DNA of 64,000 nt from assembly GCA_015680685.1 (NCBI GenBank), contig MNCI01017913.1, positions 615,481-679,480 of the forward strand. The letters run 5' to 3'. A program made the position numbers and the translations under genes. Shown one piece after another: positions 53,404-64,000 of the stretch (positions within the stretch are counted from its first letter, which is position 1; the number at the start of each line of letters is the position of its first letter). Under the pieces are notes generated by a model, which worked only from the letters and a program-made list of their open reading frames with translations, ran no database searches and was not told the DNA's origin. This DNA is from Gnetum montanum (Eukaryota > Streptophyta > Gnetopsida > Gnetales > Gnetaceae).

Positions 53404-56059
53404 CTGTGTAATGAATCAAAATTGTATGATTCAGCAATAAAATTAATGAAAACACTGATACAGTAACTTTATTCAACTAAACGTACACAAGAATGTAAAA
53501 TTTTTAACTCCAAAATATACTTGTAGTTTCCAAACAAGAGAAGCCATCGGTGACAACATGCTTCAAAGGATCAATATATTTCAAAGACTAAAACTGCCAA
53601 TAAAAGATAGAAAATATAAACACCACCGTTGTATCAATCCTGCTTAATAAGAGGATAATACTAAACCTTCTTCCTTAAAAACACTCACACATAGAAACCA
53701 ATCCATTAGGAATGATGGTGAATCTTATGCCACTTGCAAAAATGAACTGACACAAGACTTTGAAATGGCACTACTGCAAACAGTGATTTAGTATTCAAGA
53801 AGCATCCTCCCAAAAACAATTAACTATAGGAGAGAAGATACGCAATGAGTAAAAGGTCAGGAAAATAATTTTGTTGGCTCCTTAAAAATTCAAAAAATCA
53901 AAAAAGATGGAAAAAGTTTATATCAAGTGGTTTGAATTGAATTGAATTCTAGGAAATAGTCAAAAAAATTGGCAATATGCAACAATAAAAACATAAGTAT
54001 AGACAAAAAAAATAAAAGCAGAAAACACAATTAAGTGGACGTCAAAATAATAATTCCTACATAAGTATATAAGCATGACATAATGTGTACAAGTTCCTTC
54101 ATCCTTCCACTACCAATATATGTTCAATATGGTATTGACATAAAATATTATAGTATTCTGTGTTAGCATAGCCTTTATAATTTTTCACTAATTTTTTAAT
54201 GTCAAAAACTATAATATTTTTTACTGAAATATTACATTATTTTCCAATAACTGATATCACTGGCTATGTACATGCAAACAATCTCAATTGTATTAAGTTA
54301 AAATAGTGGTGTGAAGAGAACAATAAAATATAAAAATAATATAATCAATTCACACCTAAACATATTTGGTTTGCAACTGTAAAGAAGGATATTCAAGATT
54401 TTGGAGTTAATACTTATTTAGCTCCTGATAGAAGTCAACTATAAAAAACAATTCATATAGTCACCCCTGTATAACTGGGATAAGGGCTAGGATGACAACA
54501 TGATGATAATCAATCCACACTTTTATAAATTATTAATTTGGTTTAAAAGTTTAAAATAAAATTTATCTTAAAACCTTGTGATAATTATAAACATTTGGTA
54601 AAATATAAGAATTTTTTTTAGAAAAGTTGGGTTTGGTACATTCAGGAAATTTTGACTGAAAAAATCAGGAAGTAATGAAGACTTTTTCCCGCTGAAAAAG
54701 TTGGATATTTTTTCATTAAGTTGACTATTATTCGTAGACTTTTTAATCACTGAAGATAAGCTTTCAATGAATCCTCATTGTAAGGAGGAAAAAGATCAAT
54801 CACAGAACTATTAACAACATCCAAGAAATATGGTGAAATTCCCACTTCAGTGTTTGCACACAGCTCACACTACAGATTAGATTTCAAAGACCATTTGCTT
54901 GCTGCAAATTATGAAACAAACTTGAACATATTTTGAAAATACTTCTATATTGATGTATTGTCCATATCTTGCATATTATTTCTTTGCAAGATATTTCCAA
55001 CTGTAATGGATTCATCATCAGTTGCAATTGATTGCTCAAGGATTAGAGAAAGAATAAATAGCATTTCAGTTAACAGAGAGTTGAGATGTAGTAGGCAACA
55101 GTAATTTTTATAACAATAAAAATAGCTGGTTGCAGGAAAAAGAAAAATAAAAAATAATTTTAAAAGACATAATGGCTACAATAAAAATGTCTAGTTGTAG
55201 GGAAAAAGGGGAAAATTTTAATTTTAAAAGATATAATGGCTACAATAAAAATGACTAGTTTTAAGGAGGAAAAAAGAAAAATTTTCATTTTAAAAGATAT
55301 AGCGACTAGTTTTAGGAGAAGTAAAGGAATACTAACCAAAAACACACACAAACAACAATAAACAAAACAGATAAGAGGTAAATCAAAAGAACTAGTTAAA
55401 AAGGAATAAATATAAAAGGTTCAAGTGTAAAAAACAATAGCAAAATGATATTTGAATCATAATTAAACTCACAACTTCTAACATATAAGGCAATGAGCTT
55501 GTAAATAAACAAATGCCATATTTAAAAACATTGAAAATTATTAGAAAAAAGTGGGGGAGAGAAAAAAGATTAAACTAAGTAGGATTTTCAATAAGATTTC
55601 TAGATTACTTAATTTTTGTTAAAATAGGCAACCAAGCCAATTGGGTAAAATAGCTTTGATTTCAATTAACATGATTACAATGAATTATAAGTTCATGGAC
55701 TTTTCTAATTTTTCTTTTTACAAAGTTGTCCATTACAGAAATAGCTTCACTAGTATCTATTAACCACCTACGACTTTTAAGAACGTTATCATTTTCTATG
55801 TGTTTTACAAGAGGGAATTTAGAACCTTGACATTTTCAACAAGAATTAGGCCTAATATTGGACAAACAAAATCTACAAGTACATGTTTGGGTGCTTGAAT
55901 CTGCTGATACCTGTATCAATATGGATGTTGGGTTAAGAGATTTTATGAATCTGGGAAGATTACGCATTTTGAGGTTAAAACTCAAAAGATTTAAAATGCA
56001 ATATACCAGAGTGTGTCCAATGGTTCATAAAGGAATCTAGTAATTCATCCATACAAAAC
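53404..56059. other. AT-rich upstream region of the transporter gene
   Basis: On the gene's strand this lies upstream of exon 1. An AG acceptor-like site at 53,404-53,405 suggests that part of it is an intron with a further 5' exon beyond, but no such exon could be recognised. No protein domain or RNA gene is seen. Confidence 0.35.
55114..55305 (+). repeat. Three-unit tandem repeat, about 65 bp
   Basis: Units at about 55,114-55,179, 55,180-55,243 and 55,244-55,305 share AATAAAAATGNCTAGTTNTA at the start and TTTTAAAAGATATAATGGC at the end, with a purine-rich centre. Confidence 0.7.
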
Positions 56060-56530
56060 CAAATATTTTTTTTTTATGATTTACAATGTCAATGATGAGG
56101 ACCAAACTTATCGAGTACCCAAATCTCCTTAGATATCCAATACAATGAAATCAAAAGAGAACCAAGCATGGACAAGAAAGGAAACTTCTTGATTCAATAC
56201 CAAAATCATAGTTCAATGCTAGAAGTACAAACTCAATCAAGAACCTAGAACAAGACCGAAGACAATCTTCTCTCACTCTCACAATCCTCAATGTGCATGC
56301 TCAAGGTGAGCAATCACAAGGGACCCAACAATTGAAACACTCTTCTTCTCACAAGAGTTCCCAATGCTATGCTAAAGCAAGGCCTGCTCACTTTAGAAAC
56401 ACTCTCGGTCCTTTTATAGCTTCAGGTCACCATTCGTCTGCCCCTCAGAGTTCACACCTTTTTAAATTTTGTTTTTTTTTTTTCCTTCCCCCTCAAACTG
56501 TGAGTGCATGTGGATTGTAGCAGCTCATAT
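56060..56530 (-). promoter_or_regulatory. TATA-bearing LTR-like promoter block
   Basis: On the minus strand GCTATAAAAGGACCGAGAG (about 56,402-56,420) is a strong TATA-box sequence followed by a leader-like stretch of GAGAGTGAGAG-type words. It resembles the U3-R part of an LTR. It also lies on the strand of the transporter gene, 3 kb upstream of its first recognised exon, so it could serve as a start site for that gene. Neither role is proven. Confidence 0.35.
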
Positions 56531-58449
56531 CGTCCAAACTACAATGGGACTGCAACTTGCAGCCCTTCGCACTCATAACCATGACATTTTCCAGTCACTA
56601 TTTTTATCAACACTGCAATCAAACTACAACGAACTGTGACTTGCACTCCACAAACTATGAACTCCTGCACTCACAACTACCTCACTCTCTGCTGGAGATT
56701 ACAAAGGATGACAAATTGAACATCTATAGATTCATGTAACTAAACATGTCCTAAAAGATGTTCATATTTACATGAACTAGAATTCTTAATGAATACTAGC
56801 AGCCCTCACATCAATAGGTCCCATAGTGGAGACCAAATATAAGCTCATGATCATTGGCATAGGTTCATGATCTAGATTAAGCTATTTGGCCATGTGCAGC
56901 TATCCATGACCTAATAGTAGATTGACTTGGCAATTTTCACTTTAGCATGTGATTGGTAGAATTCAAATCTATGAAGTCTAGATGTTGATGAAGCATAGTG
57001 TTGACCACGGAGTATTGTGATGAAGCAGTGAAGCAGGGACAATTATTAATTAAGACAAGTCTAGTTTTGGACTCCTTTGTCACCCATGTTTAATGAGGTT
57101 TCATAGGTTTTTGGCATTGCCTCTGATGTTCTGGTCAAAGACTATATGTGTGTATGCAACCATCTCAACTAAAATAAAGTTAAATTAAAAAAGCATCATC
57201 ACACAAAGACTCAATGTTATTCCTGCCAAGTGAGATCCTAGGAGGGCCAGTAGTCAAGCAAAAGTCTAATCTCTTTATAAGGGGTTGTGCCCAAGCCCAA
57301 ACCTTGGCCTTGCAACTTAAGAAACTAACACCTTATTATCATTCCAAATGATGGCCCCCTCAAAATAAAGCAACATTACAACCCTCTAGAATACTCTAAA
57401 GTTTGCTATCTGAATGGAAGAAAGACATTTGATCATGCATCAAGTTTGAACATCTTTATTGATCTAATGTTTGGATCCAACACATCTTCTTTTGTTTTGT
57501 GTTTTCTCTGTGTTGTACGTGAGCATCCTAGTTGTAACACCATGTGTTTTTAATCCTGGTGTGGTATGCAAAATTTTAACTTCTAACCTTTCTTTATGAT
57601 TATATGCACAGCTTTTGTATAGCTTGGTGTACCTTTTGTTAGTTTTGTATATCTATTATTGAAAGCTATGACACTTACATTTCTTATGTTTTATTGATAG
57701 ACTTAAACTTGTGCTATGTATAGCATAACTTTGATATTTGATATATGGCACCAAAATTTCTAACTTGCTATGTGGCTTTAGCATGTTGAGCCTTTATCAT
57801 TATTTTGACGCTTATCTCTATTTTATGAGAAATTGAAAATGAGATTCATTGTATATCATTTATTACGTATGATGCTAACCCTTGGTATCTTCTGATAGAA
57901 CAAGGCTTAAATGGATATCGGTCTGATGATAATTATGATGATGCTCTTCGTAATTCAAGTATTTTATGTTTTATGCTAATAGTATTCTGTGCATATAGTT
58001 TTACATGCAACCAACTTGTGTAGATCTATTAGGAAGTTTCTAGAACTTGGCTAAGATTGGCTAGTGTGTGTGTCACATGGATTTTGAATTGTCACCGTTG
58101 ATAAGATGTCAATCCAACCCTGTGATTTTGTAAGTTGTGGATTAAGCCACAAATTGATCCAAACTTAACCTGAATCCTCCATTGGCCTTGTAACCCTGAC
58201 CATTGATTCCATGACCCTCATTCCATAAATTCAGCAGCCCATAGTCATTTCCACACATTAGTTGCATCTCTCTTTTATCTCTCTCTATCAAAGATCATTG
58301 GAGAGCCTTTGCTAAGCCTTTGGAGCATTTATGTTTTACAACTTGAAGCCCTGGGAGGAGCTTTAAGCCTTATGCCTTTGTATGCTAAGCCTTGTGTCTT
58401 GTTTATGTTGTGTATTTGCAAATCAAATTGAAGATGGACAAAACACGAC
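56531..58449. other. AT-rich spacer, no gene seen
   Basis: No domain-bearing frame, LTR end or RNA gene recognised. Composition is ordinary for the window. Confidence 0.4.
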
Positions 58450-58706
58450 TTTTTTTTTCTTTTTTTTGGAAAAATGTTGAGCTATATTAATCCAAAAAAT
58501 GGCTGTACAGGTGGACAGCGTGGGTTAGTGACCCCATGCCCCAGAACAATACAAGTCATTTGGATTAGAATCCTTCTGCCATCGTGCTCCTTGCGAAGAA
58601 CCTGGGCTAGAAATCCACCCCACGCATCAAAAAAAGACCCCGCGCCCCCACATCCCGACCAAAGCCACAGCGCAGCCCCGAGATAAACAAAGACAAGCTA
58701 GGCCTA

Positions 58707-58726
58707 CCCCCCCCCCCCCCCCCCCC
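58707..58726 (+). repeat. Homopolymer of 20 C
   Basis: An uninterrupted run of 20 cytosines within the 3' region of LINE 4, followed by AAAAAGG. It is unusual in this AT-rich window. Confidence 0.9.
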
Positions 58727-59706
58727 AAAAAGGAGCCTCAAACTCCACCCCAACCACACAACCACTAAGCATACACATCTGGGCCTAATCCGTCACCCCC
58801 CACAGTCTTGTTCAGCCTAAATGTCAACCCCCTACTCTCTGCCTCGGCTGAGGTTGTGGAAAACCCCATATCAACCGCGGTCTGTGTGCTCGTTACACTA
58901 GGCCCAAATGTCTAACTCCAATTGTTCTCTTCAATGAGGTGCGCCAATCCCATCCAATGTTCAACGATCACCACTTCCATCCATCGCAAGTCCTAAAGCC
59001 ATCGAGAAATCACCTTCCTTTGGATTTCGGTTCAGAGGTTCTCCCACCGTAGCTGCCATTGCTCCCGCTCCTCTAGGCGTGCCTGCTTGACAACAAGATG
59101 GCACTCCTCCAAGCGCATTCAGCCACCATCGCTCTACGTAGGTTCCCACTCCTTGTCCTTTGAATGGCTCAACCCCTCATCCCTATCTAAAGCGGTGCTG
59201 TGATTTCCCATCTTCGATGTCCTGGCACCCTGCCCATGGCCCCACCGATGTTGATAAACCAAAGTTGTTGCTAGTGGCATGATCGGCACACCCGCACGCC
59301 ATAGTGCAAGGATTACCCCCAAGTGCCATCTAGGCCACCATGTCTATAGGGACTCCCAGAAAAATTGAGGCAAATTGATGGGGGTGTCGTGGCGCATATG
59401 CTTCAAGAACATGAAATGGACACCCACAAGCTTATGCAAGTATCCCATCTGCACAAAATACCTTTCAACCAAAATTGTCGCCTCCCTCTAGATGCCTTGC
59501 AACCTAGATTTCCTACTATGTCCACTGGCCGTCCTGGGAATTGGTCAGTGGAAAAATTCCACTGTGTCCGTTTGTGCTCGAGCGACTAGTACCACCACCT
59601 CCCCCTCCGCATTGATCCCCATCACAACAACTAGCGCCAGCACTAACACCTCAATCTTCCTACCCTGATACTATGTTTCGGTGCCTTCCCAATTGTCATA
59701 GACCTA

Positions 59707-60273
59707 CTACATGGGCAGGCCCAGCTCTCCTTCTAGGTGTTTTAGCATGTCCACCCAACCCATCCGCTTGACCAACGCCCATAACTCAGGCTCTCCCAAG
59801 AACTTCATCCATGAGGGGGCGAAGAACAAACGCTGCTCCATAACTTCCGTGGCCTTTGCCCACAGTAACCACACCTTCCGGACAACCGTTGTCACCATAG
59901 GAAAAGCCTGCCCACATAAAACCACTAAATTTTGGCATTTCCACAGAGCCCACAACGTGGCAAGCGCAAAAGAATCCCCATGACACACAACCACAAGGGT
60001 CAAATTAGCAAACAACCAAATTGCCTGAGTGGCCTAACACTTAATAAAATGATCCAGCATTTTAGACGCAACGTGGCAAAGCATACAGTTGGCCGCCACC
60101 TGTATCCCTCTTGCCCTCAATGTGGCACTCACCAATAGTGCCCTATGCTCTAATAACCACCCAAAAGCCTTTATCTTTTCTAGAAGATGGCCTTTCCAGA
60201 CCTCCACCCAACCATCCTCTAGAGGATATAAACATTTGACAATCTCCTTCGGGCTTTGCCCCAGTAAATCCAA
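59707..60273 (-). pseudogene. zf-RVT domain of LINE 4
   Basis: The frame at 60,273-60,034 reads GQSPKEIVKCLYPLEDGW, then VWKGHLLEKIKAFGWLLEHR, then CMLCHVASKMLDHFIKC, the zinc-binding RT-associated pattern. It continues at 60,015-59,707 (FALATLWALWKCQNLVVLC). It is homologous to 33,403-33,158 of LINE fragment 1. Confidence 0.75.
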
Positions 60274-60498
60274 CTACTCCATCACACCAACATGATAGCA
60301 CAGATTTTTCCAAAGCTAGGAGCTGTCCGTATTTGCCTCTCAACGATTGTATTTCCACTGCAATAGCTACACCCATGGTGCCGCCCCCTCAATTGGCCCC
60401 AAATATTGGTTGAGCAACTAGTGCAATCCTAACATCACTTCATCCCCGAATTGCAATATGCCAATTCCCCCTACCGGCTTGGGTCGCGTCGTTGCAAC

Positions 60499-61951
60499 CT
60501 AGGACACCAAATGCATCTTGCTGCCCCCTTTGCCTTCTGACCACACGAAATCTCTAACAATGCTATCAATTTTCTGCATCACCATAGCTAGCAATGTGGC
60601 CATGGACGCCGCAAACCTAGCTATCGCCATTAGGATGGTAGCAACAAACACCATCTTCCCTTTTTGAGAGAGGAAGCGGTCAGTCCAAAGCATGGTTTTT
60701 TGTTGAACCCACTCCCCCATTCCCACCCAAGACTTCTTCCTTTTCCAATCGAAAATGGGCATGCCCAGATAAGTGTCCTATGCAATGCCTGGTAGAATTC
60801 CCAAGGTCTGAATAATTTTGGTCTGCACTGTGCCTGTTGTGTTGACGAGGTGTATGGCCAACTTTCCTTTGTTAATTTTGAGTCTGACCTCGCATTACAT
60901 CCAGTCCAAAGCTAGTAATAGAGCCTCTACCTGTGGCACCACAGCCCTGGAGAAGATCATCGTGTCATCAGCATAGTGTGCTGCTAGACAATGCACCCCC
61001 ACAATATTGAGCCCCTGAACCCTTCAGCAAGGCAGTAGCTTGTGAACAGGTCCATCACCATGATAAAAAGGAGCAGCAACAACAGGTTCCCTTGCCTCAA
61101 CCCTCTCCTCGTCCCCTGAAATCCCCACAACCTCCCATCAATATCAAAAGAGTAGCAGCCGCTTCTTTGGATTTGCATGCATAGGTTGATGAATCTGGCA
61201 TCAAAGCCCTTTGCCAACATACAGTCCGGAGCACTGCCCAACTCACCGTATCATAGACCTTGGTGATATCAAGTTTAATACACATTCCCAGGAATTTAGC
61301 CAACTTAAGCGAGTGCAAGATCTCCTACAACAATAGGACCCGATCTTGCAGAAGGCAACCCTTGATAAAACCAGCCTAGTGTGGCCCAACCAACTTCATC
61401 ATTAATGGTGCAACTTGCCCAACCAACATCTTGGAGAACATCCGCAAAAGAGTATTACAAACTCCTATGGGTCAAAAGTGCCTTGGTGATGACGGATTAG
61501 GCACTTTGGGCAACAGCACTAACTCGCAGCAATTGATTCCTCTCCTCACCTGCTGCCTACAAAGCATACTGTTAAAAGCGTCCAACATGTTGGCCCCCAA
61601 GATGTCTTCATACTCCCTAAAAAATTCAATTGGCCATCTGTCCGAACCCAGAGCCTTGTTAGGCTGCATCAACTTCATGGCCCTTTGTAGCTCCTCCTGT
61701 GAAAATAGGTGCAACAAAATCAGGTTATTAGCTCTCGTAAGAACCTGTGGTATTGGTATTGAGATAGGCTCCATTGCTCGCCGCCTCCAAATCTCCCCCC
61801 AAAACACCATTAAGGCCTCCAGCCCCCTCCTACTACTCTGTGGGCCTCCCTCACCCATACCCTTCAGCAGGTCATAGATTTTGTTCTTGTAGGCATGATT
61901 GGTTTTTGTTATAGCAAAGAAAAACCTTGTGTGCTTGTCCCCTTCCCTCAA
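60499..61951 (-). pseudogene. Reverse transcriptase of LINE 4
   Basis: The piece 61,951-61,472 carries the pre-RT segment GDKHTRFFFAITKTNHAYKN and then MQPNKALGSDRWPIEFFREY, matching the NKSPGPDGFxxEFF block of plant LINEs. Motif A, KLDITKVYDTVSW, is at about 61,270-61,230. Motif B, RRGLRQGNLLLLLLFIMVMD, is at about 61,110-61,050. The catalytic YADD motif (HYADDTMIFS) is intact at 60,964-60,975. The thumb region continues through YLGMPIFDWKRKKSWVGM and FLSQKGKMVFVATILMAI to 60,499. Frames change at least four times. It would copy LINE RNA at the nicked target. Confidence 0.85.
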
Positions 61952-62350
61952 CTAGGAGACCTATGATCTCTGCCACCAGTAGCTCTCTTCCTCCTTGTCC
62001 AGCTCCTGGAGTTCCCATAGCAGTTCTCTTTCTTCATTTTCCCGGTCATCTCCCATTTCCTAGAGCTGTTGGATTTCCCAAAGTTGTTCCTGTACCTGTT
62101 TCCTGTATCCTCGAAAATTGTACTTGTCTTTTGTTGCTTTGGCCTTGATGGTGAGTTTAAGGGCTCGCAGTCCATCTCTCAGAAACTGCTTGCGTTCCTG
62201 CTCCCCTATATAGGTCTATCAGAGAGTAGCAACTAATGGTTTCAGCCAAGCTTTGTGCAGCCACGTTCTTTTGAACCCAAAAGGCCGGGGTTCTCGACAC
62301 TCCTCAAATTGGATCTGGCAAAGAATGGACCAGTGGTCTGAAGCTTGCCA

Positions 62351-62705
62351 TTATTTGCCTTTCGCCTTGATGTCGAATTCGATCATGAGGCTCGAACTAA
62401 CCCATATCCAGTCAATCCGGGACCACACCCAATCCGTCCCCCGTTGTCTATTGCTCCATGTATATTTGCATCCCCTAATCTCTAGGTCCACCAAATAGTA
62501 CTGGTGGAGGAAGTCAGCGCAAGCCTCAGCCCCCAGAGGGTCCGTACAATCATTCCCTGATTTTTCCCAGCAATACAGTCTCTGATTAAAGTCACCCAGC
62601 AACATCCATCTAGCAGAATTGGGTGTTGTACCCCATAAACATTTGTGAGCCAGAAATCAACTTGTGGCAGGTAAACTGTCTAACTCCAGTTGGAGCCGTC
62701 CACAC
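62351..62705 (-). pseudogene. Endonuclease C-terminal part of LINE 4
   Basis: Starts with FWLTNVYG near 62,660 in one frame, then shifts to the frame MLLGDFNQRLYCWEKSGND at 62,605. The catalytic GDFN motif is intact here. It continues LVDLEIRGCKYTWSNRQRGT and WSRIDW, the usual end of the domain with TWSN and the ID(R/W) motif. Confidence 0.75.
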
Positions 62706-62727
62706 AACTTTTAAGTTTTATTCAAAT

Positions 62728-63253
62728 TGTTGTTTCTAACTGTTATTTCTTTGATTGTGAATTATGCATCCACTTTATGGATCTGATCTTTCTAATGAGA
62801 TTTTTTTAAGTTTATCAATTCTAATAGCAATGTTTGTGAGTTTTGAAAGCATCATCTAATGCAGAATGACAATTTTAGTATTTTCAACAATGTTTCTGAC
62901 ATCGTCATAGGTTACAACTTCCATCATGATTTTCTGCCATAAGTCATGACACTTGTGCAACTGTCACAACGCATATTGCAATAAATGAGGCCATGTTGTT
63001 TTTAACTGTTATTTCTTTGATTGTGCATTATGCATCCATTTTCTGGATCTGATCTTTCTAATGAGATCATTTGAGGTTTATCAATCCTAATAGCAATTTT
63101 TGTGAGTTTTGAAAGCATCATCTAATGCAGAACAACGATTTCAGTATTTTCAGTAGTGTTTTTGACATCGTCATAAGTTACAACTTCCATTGTAACTTTC
63201 TACCCAAGTCATGACAATTGTGCAAATGTCACAATGCATGTTGCAACGAATGA
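62728..63253 (+). repeat. Tandem duplication, period about 268 bp
   Basis: Copy 1 (about 62,728-62,993) and copy 2 (about 62,996-63,253) share long segments such as AACTGTTATTTCTTTGATTG, GGATCTGATCTTTCTAATGA, GAGTTTTGAAAGCATCATCT and TGACATCGTCATARGTTACA. The two differ by scattered substitutions, so the duplication is not recent. Confidence 0.85.
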
Positions 63254-64000
63254 GGACAAGCTACAACGTTTGTACATAGATTGCATTGCAAATTGCATTG
63301 CTTTCCATGGTAGCATCAACAATGATGGTGTATCATGGTGATAACAAAAATCGGTAAACAACTATTTGATGACATTATAGACATGGTAGCAACCTATGTA
63401 GAATCATTTAAATTTAGATTATCTTTAGGTTTCTTGATAAATGTGGTGTCTATAACCATAATGTTATAACTTGTAGACTGGAAATAAGGATGATGCTTGC
63501 CGGAGTCCCAGTAGATGGAGTGTCAGCAAAAGGCATCCCCTAGTGGCTTCATCTACCAATGGCTCTAAAGAGCATCAGTAGGCTAAGTGTTTGTAGATTA
63601 GAGTACCAATAAGGAGGTAACTACCAATGGCTCTAATGCACTAGCAGCTCTATCCTCCCATTGGCTCAAACCAATAGGCAAGCTGCCATGGAAGCAACCC
63701 ATAAATAAGTTTCAGTAGTGTAACATCCACTAGTGGCTCAATGTACACAAGAATGTGTGCCAGCAATGAGGTATTTGCTAGTGGCTTATAGTTGGTAAAC
63801 AAGTATTTACATTAGCAATTGATGATTGTTGAGTATCAATGGTAAGGTATTTACTAGTGGCTTGAAAGGAATCATAAGTATTTGGATACTAACTGGTGTT
63901 GTCGTTGATGTCGATGATTCAAGATGTTGAGCGTTAGGATTGTTGTTGGTTTGGTGCTCAAGTATGAACACTAATACTATGAGATATCAATAACTGGTAT
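63254..64000. other. Repeat-rich sequence to window end, no gene
   Basis: Short words such as CTAGTGGCTT and ACCAATGGCTCTAA recur at about 63,541, 63,565, 63,622, 63,728, 63,778 and 63,852 without a fixed period. No protein domain is seen; it may be the edge of a larger repeat. Confidence 0.4.

Larger units (their letters stand above)
58450..62705 (-). mobile_element. LINE 4, long L1-type element (5'-truncated)
   Basis: Reads from 62,705 to 58,450 on the minus strand. In order it has the C-terminal half of the endonuclease, RT, a zf-RVT domain, a 1.2-kb less conserved 3' stretch and a poly(A) tail seen as T-rich sequence at 58,450-58,467. ORF2 is broken into at least eight pieces by stops and frameshifts. 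ORF1 and the endonuclease N-terminus are absent, as expected for incomplete reverse transcription. It is the longest LINE here and related to LINEs 1 and 2 by the shared zf-RVT and 3' sequences. A clear target duplication was not found. Confidence 0.85.

Noticed and set aside
58441-62715. Target duplication of LINE 4 (ACACGACTTT on the left, ACACAACTTTT on the right)
   Set aside because: The match is short, imperfect and partly made of the T-rich tail itself; it cannot be separated from chance.

Overview
The window looks like nuclear DNA of a plant with a large, retrotransposon-filled genome, most likely a gymnosperm such as a conifer. It is AT-rich. It holds one recognisable host gene, split by a 23-kb intron, and the rest is layered LTR retrotransposons, LINEs and SINE-like pieces. 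The gymnosperm assignment is an inference from this architecture; no species marker was seen.

Layout. 1-1.56 kb: unidentified sequence with a few weakly coding-like stretches. 1.56-4.25 kb: 5' part (LTR, primer site, gag) of a decayed minus-strand Athila-like Ty3/gypsy element. 6.45-23.62 kb: a complete but decayed plus-strand element of the same lineage with two LTRs, a tRNA-Asp-type primer site, gag, protease, RT, RNase H, integrase, a polypurine tract and a perfect 5-bp target duplication (TCAAT). Its gag is interrupted at 7,728-14,695 by a younger minus-strand relative. That relative keeps gag and protease but has lost the whole RT-RNase H-integrase block, so it is non-autonomous. 23.6-27.3 kb: AT-rich spacer with LTR-like and SINE-like sequence.

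27,316-53,343 (minus strand): a GDP-sugar transporter gene of the GONST1/GONST2 type (Golgi nucleotide-sugar transporter). I reconstructed eight coding exons with GT-AG borders that sum to exactly 993 bp (330 codons plus stop). Seven exon borders enclose introns of 72-1,088 bp, except intron 4, which is 23,095 bp and filled with repeats: a 3'-half LINE (31.2-33.6 kb), Ty1/copia gag remnants (33.6-35.9 kb), a GC-rich island (39.8-40.4 kb), LTR-like blocks (41.5-45.1 kb), an internally deleted LINE with ORF1 and endonuclease (45.9-48.4 kb), SINE-like pieces and a short LINE tail with a clear target duplication (50.2-50.6 kb).

53.4-58.4 kb: AT-rich sequence upstream of the gene, with a short tandem repeat and a minus-strand TATA-bearing LTR-like block. 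58,450-62,705: a long minus-strand LINE with endonuclease C-terminus, RT with the YADD motif and a zf-RVT domain, broken by stops and frameshifts. 62.7-64 kb: a 268-bp tandem duplication and repeat-rich sequence.

The retroelements are all inactive copies by sequence. No tRNA or rRNA gene, CRISPR array or bacterial-type operon was seen. The most notable points are the giant intron inside an otherwise compact transporter gene, the gag-protease-only nested element, and length variation of repeated palindromic motifs in the U3 regions of the Athila-like LTRs.
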